Origin: Allokutzneria sp. NRRL B-24872
Lineage (GTDB): Bacteria > Actinomycetota > Actinomycetes > Mycobacteriales > Pseudonocardiaceae
Assembly: GCF_002155965.1 (NCBI RefSeq)
Contig: NZ_MUMH01000061.1
Coordinates: 1-64,000, forward strand
Reading direction: 5' to 3'
Length of the DNA stretch: 64,000 nucleotides
Shown here piece by piece: positions 43,224 through 51,063 of the stretch (position 1 is its first letter; each line of letters opens with the position of its first letter). The notes under the pieces are model-generated. The model was not told the origin of the DNA, did no database searches, and was given only the letters and a program-made list of their open reading frames with translations. The position numbers and the translations under genes are program-made.

Positions 43224-43943
43224 CTACTCGGCGCCTTGGGCCTCGATCAGGTCGAGGTCGCGGACGCAGAAGCCGTGGTGCTCGAAGGTCTCGTTGAGCA
43301 CCGTGCCGAGGCACCTCCGCACTGAGCGGCCTCGGGCGTAAGGCGGCCAGACGTCGTCGTCGGGCACCGGCGCTGGAGCTGCGAGCTGCGCGGCGGTGAC
43401 CTCGTCGAGCCAGGCTTCGAGCTCGGCGGCCTGTGCGGCGCGCACGCTCACGATCTCGTCGAGGGACGGATCGAGCGAGAGGTCGAGCCCGTGCGCTTCG
43501 CGGTAGGGCTCGACGGTCGGCCCGATGCCCATCGGCGTGAACAGCTCAGTCGAGCCCAGGCAGCAGCGGCGGAACCACGAGTCGTGGACGAAGACCAAGT
43601 GGCGCAAGGTCTGCGCCGCCGACCACTCGTCGTTCACGCTGCGTCGCTCGATGCCGGGTGTGCGACGGATTCGCTCGGTCGTGGCGGCCCAGTCGGCGTG
43701 GAGCTGACGTGATGCCTCGCGCAGCTCGGCGGGGTCCTCGGAGCGGATCAGCGCCCGCACCGGATGACGCCGGTCGAGCTCCGCTTCGACGTACCGGGTG
43801 ACCTCGACGCCGTTCACCACGAGGTTGGTGACGAGCCCGTCGATCACGGCGTCCTGCATGACGACGCCGATCAGGCGTGCCCCGGTCAGATCGCACTCGC
43901 GGAACTCCGCACCGCGCAGGTCCTCGTCACTGTGCCGCGTCAT
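43224..43943 (-). CDS. DinB-like protein with pentapeptide-type N-terminus
   Basis: From ATG 43943 (MTRHSDEDLRGAEFREC) the product begins with a short pentapeptide-repeat-like run (LRGAEFRECDLTGARLIG). A DinB/YfiT four-helix domain follows, with SVNDEWSAAQTLRHLVFVHD and NETFEHHGFCVRDLDLIE, whose His residues could bind a metal. Related proteins include mycothiol-dependent and metal-binding enzymes. It is convergent with the hydrolase gene (9 bases apart). Confidence 0.72.
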   Translation of the reverse strand: MTRHSDEDLRGAEFRECDLTGARLIGVVMQDAVIDGLVTNLVVNGVEVTRYVEAELDRRHPVRALIRSEDPAELREASRQLHADWAATTERIRRTPGIERRSVNDEWSAAQTLRHLVFVHDSWFRRCCLGSTELFTPMGIGPTVEPYREAHGLDLSLDPSLDEIVSVRAAQAAELEAWLDEVTAAQLAAPAPVPDDDVWPPYARGRSVRRCLGTVLNETFEHHGFCVRDLDLIEAQGAE

Positions 43944-44011
43944 GACCGCGATACTAGGTTCGGGCACCGACATACCGAGCCAGAAGCATCGACCGTTCCG
44001 GCGCGCGGCCG

Positions 44012-44359
44012 GTTGTCACCCACCTGCACTACGAGGTGGCCGACTGGCTGGGAGACTGCATCGTTTCGGTCGTCCACCAGTACTTGGTGGTGCCGAAGAC
44101 GGTGACCAGGTTGCAGGAGGCGGGTTTCCGGAGCTTCCGGTTGGCGGAGGCGCAGGTGACGGCGCACGACCAGTACGAGATCTTCAACCCGGGCGGACGT
44201 CCTCCGGAGCTCCAGTGGCTCGTCGTCGACGGCACGCCGGGTGTCGACGATCTGGGAGTCGACAGGATCGGCAGGCTCGTGGTGAGCGAGGCGGTGCTGG
44301 AGCTGTTCCGGGCCGACGGGCTGAACCACGCCGAGGTGACCGAGTGGCAGCCTGAGTGA
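44012..44359 (+). pseudogene. Immunity-like protein, 5' end missing
   Basis: The frame reads VVTHLHYEVADWLGDCIVSV, LQEAGFRSFRLAEAQVT, WLVVDGTPGVDDLGVDRIG and RLVVSEAVLELFRADGLNHA, a clear homologue of the immunity gene at 61391-61813. The first 35 residues of that family (MTYYIVEPEVAGD...) cannot be found upstream, where the DinB-like gene begins. It could still be expressed from GTG 44036. No toxin gene lies nearby, so it is an orphan. Confidence 0.6.
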
Positions 44360-44417
44360 CGAGCGCTGCACATCCAGCGGAACCAGCCCGTGGCGATGTG
44401 GGGACCGAGCACGTCCG

Positions 44418-44591
44418 TCATCGACGGCCGAACAGGCGCCACCGCTTGCGCTGCGGGGCCTGCGCCGCGCAGGAGCACCGTTCGGCGCGCGGCACGTCGC
44501 CCAGGACCTGTTCGACGTGGCGGCCGCAGCCCCGATAGCTCGGCTTGCCGCACTGGGAACACGCGATTCGTTGGCACACGAGGCGGACCAT
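44418..44591 (-). CDS. Small zinc-ribbon-like protein
   Basis: The 57-residue product (start ATG 44591) has IACSQCGKPSYRGCGRHVEQ and RAERCSCAAQ: five Cys and a His that could bind zinc, ending in RKRWRLFGRR. The core CxxCGKPxxxGCGxHVEQVL is common in short actinobacterial proteins of unknown role. A frame extends to 44726 but overlaps leader sequence. A 3' fragment of a second copy is at 5972-6110 and a leader scrap is at 3344-3368. Confidence 0.65.
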   Translation of the reverse strand: MVRLVCQRIACSQCGKPSYRGCGRHVEQVLGDVPRAERCSCAAQAPQRKRWRLFGRR

Positions 44592-44737
44592 ACGCGTGAT
44601 CGCCTTCTGCGGACCAGGCAGCAGATCGGTCTGGCGCTGAGCGCAATGCGAACAGCTCACGTTTTCGTCGGCGGGTGAATCTGGGCGACCGGTTGTGGGC
44701 TGTTCCCTACCGTGATTTCTCCACACAGAGGAGAGTC

Positions 44738-45106
44738 ATGTCCAGAACCGCATTCGCCCTGGCGCTGGCCGCCGCCGCTGCCGTTGTCCTGCCGTCGACC
44801 GCCAACGCGGACGTGCAGTGCCCGGCCGGCCACGTCTGCATGTGGGAGCACGAGAACTACGGCGGCTACCGCTATTTCTACTTCGACCCGGCCCCTGGCA
44901 CCACCTACTACGAGATCGGCGGGTGGGACGGGGACAACGAGATCACCTCCGTGCAGAACCTCACCAACTGCACGGTCTCGCTCTTCGACAACGACCTCGA
45001 CACCAGCGGCACGTCCTGGGACATCCGCCCGGAGACGAAGATTCCGCACCTGGGCAGCATCGGCGCCAACGACAGGGCAGAGAGCTTCGCGACCCGTTGT
45101 CCGTGA
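44738..45106 (+). CDS. Secreted peptidase inhibitor, family I36 (copy 2)
   Basis: The 122-residue protein has a Sec signal (MSRTAFALALAAAAAVVL, cleavage after ANA) and an I36 domain (VQCPAGHVCMWEHENYGGYR, YYEIGGWDGDNEITSVQNL, late NDRAESFATRC). GAGGAG lies six bases before the ATG. It is a paralogue of 2950-3348. It should be exported and inhibit a metallo- or serine protease; the target is unknown. Confidence 0.82.
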   Translation: MSRTAFALALAAAAAVVLPSTANADVQCPAGHVCMWEHENYGGYRYFYFDPAPGTTYYEIGGWDGDNEITSVQNLTNCTVSLFDNDLDTSGTSWDIRPETKIPHLGSIGANDRAESFATRCP

Positions 45107-45135
45107 AACCCGACCGCCCCGGGAACGCCGCGTCG

Positions 45136-45729
45136 CTAGTGGCCGTCCGCGCGGGCTGACAGCCAGTCGCTGAATTTGGCCTTGAGCAGGTCGCGTTCCC
45201 GGCTGGTCGCCAGGATGACGTCGGCGCCGCCGTCGTAGGGGTGGTAGAGCCACCGCAGCGCGGTGTCCGCGATGATCACCTCGCGTGCTCGGTCGTCGGC
45301 GATGTAGCGCAGCACCTGGTCGAAGCAGCCCGGTTCGTGGAGTTGGCTGCTGATGTAGAGATCAAGGGCGTACTCAGGATCATCGGGTTCGACCACGCGC
45401 ATCCACTTCACGGCGCCGGGGTGCAGCCCGACAGCCACCGGTTCGGTGCCCGACGCCGCGTCTTCGGGGTCGTATCGCACGGTCATCAGGTAGACCGTCG
45501 TCGCGACCAGTTCCCGCAGGATCGTGTTGTGGCGGTCGAGAACGATCTGGTACTCGGCCTCGCAGGTGGCATAGCGCTGTGACCCGGGCAGGCTGTGGAA
45601 GCGGACCCACCGGTCGGCGAAGTAGTAGCGGATCGAGCTGCCGACGGGTGGGTGATTCGGCCACATTCGCTCCCACTGAGCGGTCACCGCGTTCAGGTCG
45701 AGTGCTGGCACGCCGCGCAGAATAGTCAC
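45136..45729 (-). CDS. DUF3885-like protein
   Basis: From GTG 45729 (GGAGG five bases upstream) the 197-residue protein has RYYFADRWVRFHSLPGSQRY near the N-terminus and ALRWLYHPYDGGADVILATS with LLKAKFSDWLSA at the end, the pattern of DUF3885 proteins. These are soluble, often found as single genes in accessory regions, and may be immunity proteins. The upstream extension of the frame to 45879 overlaps other sequence and is unlikely. Confidence 0.7.
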   Translation of the reverse strand: MTILRGVPALDLNAVTAQWERMWPNHPPVGSSIRYYFADRWVRFHSLPGSQRYATCEAEYQIVLDRHNTILRELVATTVYLMTVRYDPEDAASGTEPVAVGLHPGAVKWMRVVEPDDPEYALDLYISSQLHEPGCFDQVLRYIADDRAREVIIADTALRWLYHPYDGGADVILATSRERDLLKAKFSDWLSARADGH

Positions 45730-45773
45730 GACGGCCTCCTGCGTCACCCAAATTGTCCTAAGTGGACGGTCGG

Positions 45774-47696
45774 TCACGCCTTCGTCCACGTTGTGCGCCG
45801 CTGCGTGCGGAATCCGGCTCGCCGCAGATTGGCCGTGCTCACCGAACCGGGGCGGGCCGTGGCGACCGCCAGGGCGCAACCGGCGTCGGCAGCGGTGCGG
45901 AGTCGGTGGCGCAGCAGCAGCGACTGCGCGCCTCGGCCCCGGTGTTCGTGGTGCTGTGGACCCGGCTCGGCGCGCGGCAGCCGGGCACGCCGCGCAAGTT
46001 CGCCGGCGCGGTGCTGCTGGCCGGGCTGTCGTTCGTGCTGCTGGCGCTGGCGGCCTACCTCGACTCGGACGGCAAGGTCAGCCCGCTGTGGCTGGTCGGG
46101 ACCTACGTGCTGCTGGCGGTCGGTGAGCTGATGCTGGCGCCGGTGGGGCTGTCGGCGACGACGAAGCTGGCCCCGGCTGCGTTCTCCTCGCAGATCATGG
46201 GCCTGTGGTTCCTCGCGGGCGCCGCGGGCAACGGCATCGGCATCCTGGTGACCCAGCTCTACAGCGACGAGACCGAACTGGCCTACTTCGGCGTGCTCGG
46301 CCTGTGCGCGATCGCCACCGCGGTCCTGCTGTACTTCGCCGCGCCGCGGATTCGCGTGCTGATGCAAGGCGTGCACTGACGCCACAACGCCGAGCGGGCC
46401 GGTGGCCTCGGCCTCGCGCACGGCCTCGTACGGCACCCGCGCCCACCCGGTCTGGCCCGCCTCGGCGGCCTCGGCCAGGGTGGTGACGTCCACGGTGCGC
46501 TCCTCGCGCCTGCGCAGCGCCTCGTCGGCGAGCGAGCGCTGGATCTCGACCAGCAGCTTCGCCGAGGTGTCGGCCACCTGGCCCAGCTCGACCAGGGTCT
46601 TCTCCCCCGAGTCGCGGCGGGCGAGGGTCACCTTGCCCTCGGCGAGGTCGCGCGGGCCGATCTCGACCCGCACGGGCACCCCGGCCAGCTCCCAGTCGAC
46701 GACCCGGCGGCCGAAGGAGGTCTTGGTGTCCTCGTCCAGGCGCACCCGCACCCCGGCCGCCTCGAGCTCGTCGTAGAGCCGCCTCGCCGCCGACGCCACC
46801 TCGTCCGCGGCCTTGACCTGCACGATGACCACCTGGTCGGGCGCGATCAGCGGCGGCAGCCGCAGTCCGTTGTCGTCCCCGTGCGTCATGATCAGCGCGC
46901 CGAGCAGGCGGGTGCTCGCGCCCCACGACGTCTGCCAGACGTGCTCGCGCACCCCGTGCTCGGACAGGTACATGGTGTCGAAGGCCTTGGCGAAGTTCTG
47001 GCCGAGCTCGTGGCTGGTGCCCATCTGCAGCGCCTTGCCGTCGCGCATCATGCCTTCGAGCGTGTAGGTGTGGATCGCCCCGGCGAAGCGCTCGCGGTCG
47101 GTCTTCGCCCCGATCCGCACCGGGATCGCCATCAGCTCGCCCATCACCTCGTAGTAGGCGGAGGTGGCGATCCGCTGGGCGAAGGCGCGGGCCTCCTCGC
47201 GGTCGACGTGGCAGGTGTGCCCCTCCTGCCAGAGGAACTCCGAGGTCCGCAGGAACAGCCGGGGGCGCATCTCCCAGCGGACCACGTTCGCCCACTGGTT
47301 GACCAGCAGCGGCAGGTCCCGGTAGCTCTGCACCCAGCGCGAGAAGCTGTTGTTGATCACTGTTTCGGAGGTGGGGCGGACCACGATGGGCTCGTCGAGC
47401 TCCTTGCCGCCGCCCTTGGTGACGATGGCCAGCTCCGGGCTGAAGCCCTCGACGTGCTCGGCCTCCTTCTCCAGGAAGCTGTGCGGGATGAACATCGGGA
47501 AGTACGCGTTGCGCACCCCGGCCCGGCGGAACCTGCGGTCCAGCTCCTGCTGGAGGTGTTCCCAGATGGCGTAGCCGTTCGGCCGGATCACCATGGTGCC
47601 CCGAACCGGACCGTTGTCCGCCAACTTGGCCCTGGCGACGACGTCCTGGAACCACTGCGGGAAGTTCTCGTCCTGCGGGGTGAGCACACGCGACAT
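45774..47696 (-). CDS. proS: Prolyl-tRNA synthetase (archaeal-type core) with aberrant C-terminus
   Basis: From ATG 47696 the first 435 or so residues are a normal class II ProRS: RGTMVIRPNGYAIWEHLQQE, TSETVINNSFSRWVQSYRD, motif 2 in NQWANVVRWEMRPRLFLRTS, motif 3 in THGDDNGLRLPPLIAPDQV, and the anticodon-binding domain VRVRLDEDTKTSFGRRVVDW. After WARVPYEAVREAEATGPLG (about 46390) the expected end of the family (some 40 residues and a stop) is missing. The frame continues for about 205 codons antisense through the POT transporter fragment to a stop at 45774. The total of 640 residues exceeds the usual 470 or so. It charges tRNA-Pro if the tail is tolerated. Confidence 0.78.
   Translation of the reverse strand: MSRVLTPQDENFPQWFQDVVARAKLADNGPVRGTMVIRPNGYAIWEHLQQELDRRFRRAGVRNAYFPMFIPHSFLEKEAEHVEGFSPELAIVTKGGGKELDEPIVVRPTSETVINNSFSRWVQSYRDLPLLVNQWANVVRWEMRPRLFLRTSEFLWQEGHTCHVDREEARAFAQRIATSAYYEVMGELMAIPVRIGAKTDRERFAGAIHTYTLEGMMRDGKALQMGTSHELGQNFAKAFDTMYLSEHGVREHVWQTSWGASTRLLGALIMTHGDDNGLRLPPLIAPDQVVIVQVKAADEVASAARRLYDELEAAGVRVRLDEDTKTSFGRRVVDWELAGVPVRVEIGPRDLAEGKVTLARRDSGEKTLVELGQVADTSAKLLVEIQRSLADEALRRREERTVDVTTLAEAAEAGQTGWARVPYEAVREAEATGPLGVVASVHALHQHANPRRGEVQQDRGGDRAQAEHAEVGQFGLVAVELGHQDADAVARGAREEPQAHDLRGERSRGQLRRRRQPHRRQHQLTDRQQHVGPDQPQRADLAVRVEVGRQRQQHERQPGQQHRAGELARRARLPRAEPGPQHHEHRGRGAQSLLLRHRLRTAADAGCALAVATARPGSVSTANLRRAGFRTQRRTTWTKA
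45903..46379 (+). pseudogene. POT-type peptide transporter, C-terminal fragment
   Basis: The frame encodes the last third of a proton-dependent oligopeptide transporter: FVVLWTRLGARQPGTPRKFA, LLAVGELMLAPVGLSATTKL, SSQIMGLWFLAGAAGNGIG. These are conserved phrases of bacterial POT family helices 8-12. The first eight helices are missing. It lies antisense within the extended 3' end of proS. Confidence 0.75.
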
Positions 47697-47890
47697 GAGC
47701 ACCAGATTACCGCTCGGCCGTCGCCGGATTCCCCCAGGTGGGCCCGATGGTCCCGGACGGTCGTTCGGGCGGGTCACGACCCGTGTGCCGACGGCGCGAG
47801 GCCTTCGCGCGCATCGGCTGTCCCTGGCGTGGCAAGGAAGATCCCCGTCGAACGCGCTCCTGGTTCGGCCCGGATCGCCGTCGTGTGCGA

Positions 47891-48529
47891 TCAGGCGTTC
47901 TTGACCGTCACGTCGCCGCGCTCGGAGCTGACGTTGATCGCCGGTCCGGAGCCGTTCCGCACCTGGATGTCGGCCTTGCCGCGGCGCTGCTTGACCTTCG
48001 CGGTCACGCTGTAGGACTTGCCGCCCGGGACGGTCACGGTGATCTCGCCGCTCTCGGAGTGGGCGTCGAGCTTGTCGAAGGAGCCGGTCGCGTTCACGGC
48101 GACGTCCCCGAGCTTGCTGCGCGCGTCGATCTCCGTGGCCTCCACGTCCTTCACGGTCACGTCGCCGCTCTTGTTGACCACCTTGACCGCGACGCCCTTG
48201 GGTACCTCGACGTCCCATGCGACCTCGCAGTCGCCGCCCAAGCCGGAGCACTCGCCGACGAGCTTGAGGGCGCTGCCGCTCTTGTCCACCTTGGCGTGCG
48301 ACTTGCGCGTGCTCTGCTGGGTCAGCGCCCGCTTCACGGTCAGCTTGCCGCCGTTGGTCCCGGTGACGGTGACGGCGCCGACCAGGTTGGTCAGGTCGAT
48401 GGACTTGATCTCAGCACCGAACTCGTCGCTCTGGTACTCGATCTCCTCGGTCGCCTTGTTCACCACGGCGCAGCCGGAACCGGCAACGGCGAAGGACACG
48501 GCGAGCACGGCGGCGGCGAGGTTCTTCAT
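47891..48529 (-). CDS. Lipoprotein with DUF4097-like beta-repeat domain
   Basis: From ATG 48529 the 212-residue product has a lipobox signal (LAAAVLAVSFAVAGSGC) and then repeated beta-helix-like turns: SIDLTNLVGAVTVTGTNGG, VKVVNKSGDVTVKDVEATEI, LDAHSESGEITVTVPGG, ending in SSERGDVTVKNA. DUF4097 proteins are surface or periplasmic adhesin-like lipoproteins of unknown role. It stands alone. Confidence 0.72.
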   Translation of the reverse strand: MKNLAAAVLAVSFAVAGSGCAVVNKATEEIEYQSDEFGAEIKSIDLTNLVGAVTVTGTNGGKLTVKRALTQQSTRKSHAKVDKSGSALKLVGECSGLGGDCEVAWDVEVPKGVAVKVVNKSGDVTVKDVEATEIDARSKLGDVAVNATGSFDKLDAHSESGEITVTVPGGKSYSVTAKVKQRRGKADIQVRNGSGPAINVSSERGDVTVKNA

Positions 48530-48643
48530 CTCTGTCAACGCTCTTCCACTCGGGGACGGCCCTCAGACGATCACTCTGTCCGGAGCCGCTCACGGCGCCA
48601 TCACCCACCCGGTGGACACGCCGGTCCTTCGGCCGACTGAGGG

Positions 48644-48964
48644 CTAGCGGGGATGCGCGAGCACGTCGGCCACGCGGCGCAGCACATCGACGAACACGGC
48701 GCGGTCGAGCTCGGTCGCCTGACCGCTGAACTCGTTGACCACCGCGACGCGGTCGCCGGTGATCTCCACGACGCAGGCGTTGCCGCCCATTTCCCATTCC
48801 CGGACGTCGGGGTCCTCTGCCGCGGTGAGGATCGCGGTCAGGAAGGGCGGAGCGGCGGCGAGTTCGTTGTGCACGAGCTGGTCGAGCGGCTTGAGGTGCT
48901 GGGGCACGATCACCCGGACACCGCGCTGCTCGTGGTGCACGACCTGGATCTCCGGCGCGATCAT
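48644..48964 (-). CDS. Probable immunity protein for the EndoU toxin
   Basis: The 106-residue protein (MIAPEIQVVHHEQRGVRVIV...) is small, acidic and cytoplasmic. It begins four bases inside the toxin stop (ATGA), the usual layout for an immunity gene. No named immunity family is recognised. A 165-base part of the gene, up to codon 47, is duplicated exactly at 51940-52104. Its tight coupling and duplication as an orphan both fit an immunity role. Confidence 0.65.
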   Translation of the reverse strand: MIAPEIQVVHHEQRGVRVIVPQHLKPLDQLVHNELAAAPPFLTAILTAAEDPDVREWEMGGNACVVEITGDRVAVVNEFSGQATELDRAVFVDVLRRVADVLAHPR

Positions 48965-48986
48965 CCTCGTTCCCCTTCTCCGTGCG
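48822..48986. repeat. 165-base exact repeat, copy 1 (toxin end/immunity start)
   Basis: I read this as identical to 51940-52104. It spans the last codons of the EndoU toxin and the first 47 codons of the immunity gene. Confidence 0.85.
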
Positions 48987-49737
48987 AGTGCCGTGCGACA
49001 AGGCGCATCGGATAGGCGGTTGCGATGTCCTGCTCCGTCGCGGCGGCGAACTCCGTTCCGGGGAAGACGTAGCCCTGGATGATGATGCCCTGGTGCTCCC
49101 CCTCCCACATGTTCGGCACAAGATCGCCGTCGTCGTCGCGGACTTGGCTTCGTTGGGCGAACGCGTCCCGTATCGCGCGGCGAACCGCCGCCGTGGACCA
49201 GGTGTGCAGGAAAATGGGGGAACCGCTTCGCTTGCGCGTGCTCTGCCCGGATGAAGTGGGGCCAGTCACCTCAGCCCAGTAGACGCCGTGGGTGTCAACC
49301 GGGGTGCGTTCGCTGATCCTCATACGCGCCCGGTCCAAGCCACCGTGTCGGTGGTGGTAGCCCGTAACGCGTGTGGGTCGCGAATGTCCCAGGAAGAGGT
49401 GTTCGTCGAGATGCGCAGGCAGCAGCTCGGGGAGGGTGGGTCGGCGGTTCCGGTGGAGTGGTGCGTCGACGGGGGCAGCCACGCCGAGAATGTCAGTGCA
49501 GTACAACTCCATCCACGCCGCCGCCTGCTCCAGCCGTCTCGCGGAGACAGTCATGCCCAAGGCTGCGTCGCGGAGTGCACGCGCACTGCCCGCGAGGACT
49601 GTCTCTCGGCTGCCCTGAGCGGTGAGCAGCTCAACGGCTGCGTCTTCCGCACGCGAAGCAGCCTGCTGCACCTGGGTCACCGGCAGCCGTGCAGCGATCT
49701 GACGCAGTCGCGCGGCTAGCGCTCGGCACGACGACAT
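48961..49737 (-). CDS. Polymorphic toxin: DUF6244 domain plus EndoU nuclease
   Basis: From ATG 49737 the 258-residue protein has an N-terminal helical DUF6244-type domain (ALAARLRQIAARLPVTQVQQ, QAAAWMELYCTDILG). The C-terminal domain has EndoU features: RVTGYHHRHGGLD with the active-site histidines, NTP-like DTHGVYWAEVTG, a central PIFLHTWSTAAVRRAIRDAF and the end GIIIQGYVFPGTEFAAATEQ followed by TAYPM. EndoU domains are RNases found in CDI and ESX-type toxins. There is no signal peptide; export would go through a type VII-like route. The next gene is its probable immunity partner. Confidence 0.72.
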   Translation of the reverse strand: MSSCRALAARLRQIAARLPVTQVQQAASRAEDAAVELLTAQGSRETVLAGSARALRDAALGMTVSARRLEQAAAWMELYCTDILGVAAPVDAPLHRNRRPTLPELLPAHLDEHLFLGHSRPTRVTGYHHRHGGLDRARMRISERTPVDTHGVYWAEVTGPTSSGQSTRKRSGSPIFLHTWSTAAVRRAIRDAFAQRSQVRDDDGDLVPNMWEGEHQGIIIQGYVFPGTEFAAATEQDIATAYPMRLVARHSHGEGERG

Positions 49738-49921
49738 CCCTTCGCACCCTCGCCCCCTGTCGGATGATGCGTCCGACTCCAAACGACCTTGAGGACAAAG
49801 AGATTGGCGCGCGGAGCCATCTCGGTCGAGTTCTGGCATCTGCCGAGGTGGCGCATGTCGGCCACGCGCGGATCTCTGAGGTGATCTCAGTGAGTTTGGC
49901 GCTCGATCGGATGACGGCCCG

Positions 49922-50884
49922 CTAGCCGCCGTAGCGCTTGGCCACCTCGTGGAAGGCTGCCTTGGGGGTCCAGGTGGTCGGGTCGTCGACCGGGACCTTC
50001 ACGATGCCGAACCCGGCCTTGTCGAGGTCGCGGCGTGGGTCGTCGTGGTGGGGGTAGTCGGGCATGGCGAAGGTGAAGACGAAGCAGCCGTGCACGCCGG
50101 CCTCGTTGTAGAGATCGATCAGCTCGCCCAGATAGCGGGCCTGGGTCTGTTCGTCCCTCGGGTGATCACCCTTGATCGCGGGTTCCTCGGCGAACCAGTT
50201 GACGATCCGGAACGAGGCCGGCCCCCTGCGCTCGGCGCCCTCGTAGGCGCCGCAGCCGAACTCGTTGATGATCACCGGCTTGTCATTGTCACGCACCAGA
50301 TTGGTCACGCGGCGGGCGTAAGCGGCATCGTCGGTTCCCGTCCGGTAAAGGCTGATGGCCACCGAATCGAACCGGGACCAGTCGACCTCCTCCCAGCTCG
50401 CCGCCCCGTAGCCGACCGAGCCGCGGAACACCCGCCTCGCCGTCTCGGCGGCCCGGCCGAGCAGGACGTCGAGCCGCCGGTTCATTCGCCGTCGCACGAG
50501 CAGGCGGGCCTTGAAGATAACCCGCAGCCGGAGGAAGGACCACCGGCCGGGCACGAGCCCGCGAACGGTGTGGGAGAACTCGCTGCCGACCAACAACGTC
50601 ACCCGGCCCGGATGGCGTGCGCGCAATTCTTCGGCCGCCAAGCCGATGTTCTCGAGGTGTGCCAGCACCTCTGGCTCGCGGCGGTCCACCAGGTTCGGTC
50701 GGATCCACACGTCCAGCCCGACCTCCAGTGCGTACTCAGCCGCCGCGACGAGCCGGTCACCGTCAGGACCGATTACCGACACCGTTGTACAGTGCAGGTC
50801 GTCGCGGATCGCCTGGAGGTCCCGCCGAACGACGTGCTCTGGAGCGTCCTCCACCAGGTAGGTCATGCCCCGAATGGTCAGCAT
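49922..50884 (-). CDS. TIM-barrel glycoside hydrolase-like protein
   Basis: The 320-residue soluble product has barrel strands with candidate acids at the usual places: VTLLVGSEFSHTVRG after strand 4, and KPVIINEFGCGAYEG (NEFG) after strand 7, with VAISLYRTG and HGCFVFTFAMPDYPHHDD between. This resembles clan A glycosidases, but no signal peptide is present and I cannot name the GH family. It may act on intracellular glycans or not be a glycosidase. Confidence 0.55.
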   Translation of the reverse strand: MLTIRGMTYLVEDAPEHVVRRDLQAIRDDLHCTTVSVIGPDGDRLVAAAEYALEVGLDVWIRPNLVDRREPEVLAHLENIGLAAEELRARHPGRVTLLVGSEFSHTVRGLVPGRWSFLRLRVIFKARLLVRRRMNRRLDVLLGRAAETARRVFRGSVGYGAASWEEVDWSRFDSVAISLYRTGTDDAAYARRVTNLVRDNDKPVIINEFGCGAYEGAERRGPASFRIVNWFAEEPAIKGDHPRDEQTQARYLGELIDLYNEAGVHGCFVFTFAMPDYPHHDDPRRDLDKAGFGIVKVPVDDPTTWTPKAAFHEVAKRYGG

Positions 50885-50888
50885 GCGA

Positions 50889-51063
50889 TCACAATCCTTC
50901 GGCGCGGCGGACGCGGGTGGCAGCGACGGCTAACAGCGCGATGGTGCCGAGGAGGATGGCGGCGTTCATCGCGTACTTCGTGCCCTCGACTACCTCGCCG
51001 AGGAGCTCGACCAGGAACGCCAGGGTGGCCCTGGCGAGCAGCGCGCCGCCGACGATTGCCAGG
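50889..51063 (-). pseudogene. Membrane protein, 3' fragment beside IS element
   Basis: The frame ends at 50889 and encodes VLAIVGGALLARATLAFLVE and KYAMNAAILLGTIALLAVAA, two membrane helices, ending in RVRRAEGL. Upstream it passes into the transposase region, so the gene has lost its 5' end at the IS junction. Confidence 0.5.

Noticed and set aside
47697-48251. N-terminal extension of proS
   Set aside because: It runs antisense through the DUF4097-like lipoprotein; the normal ProRS start is at 47696.
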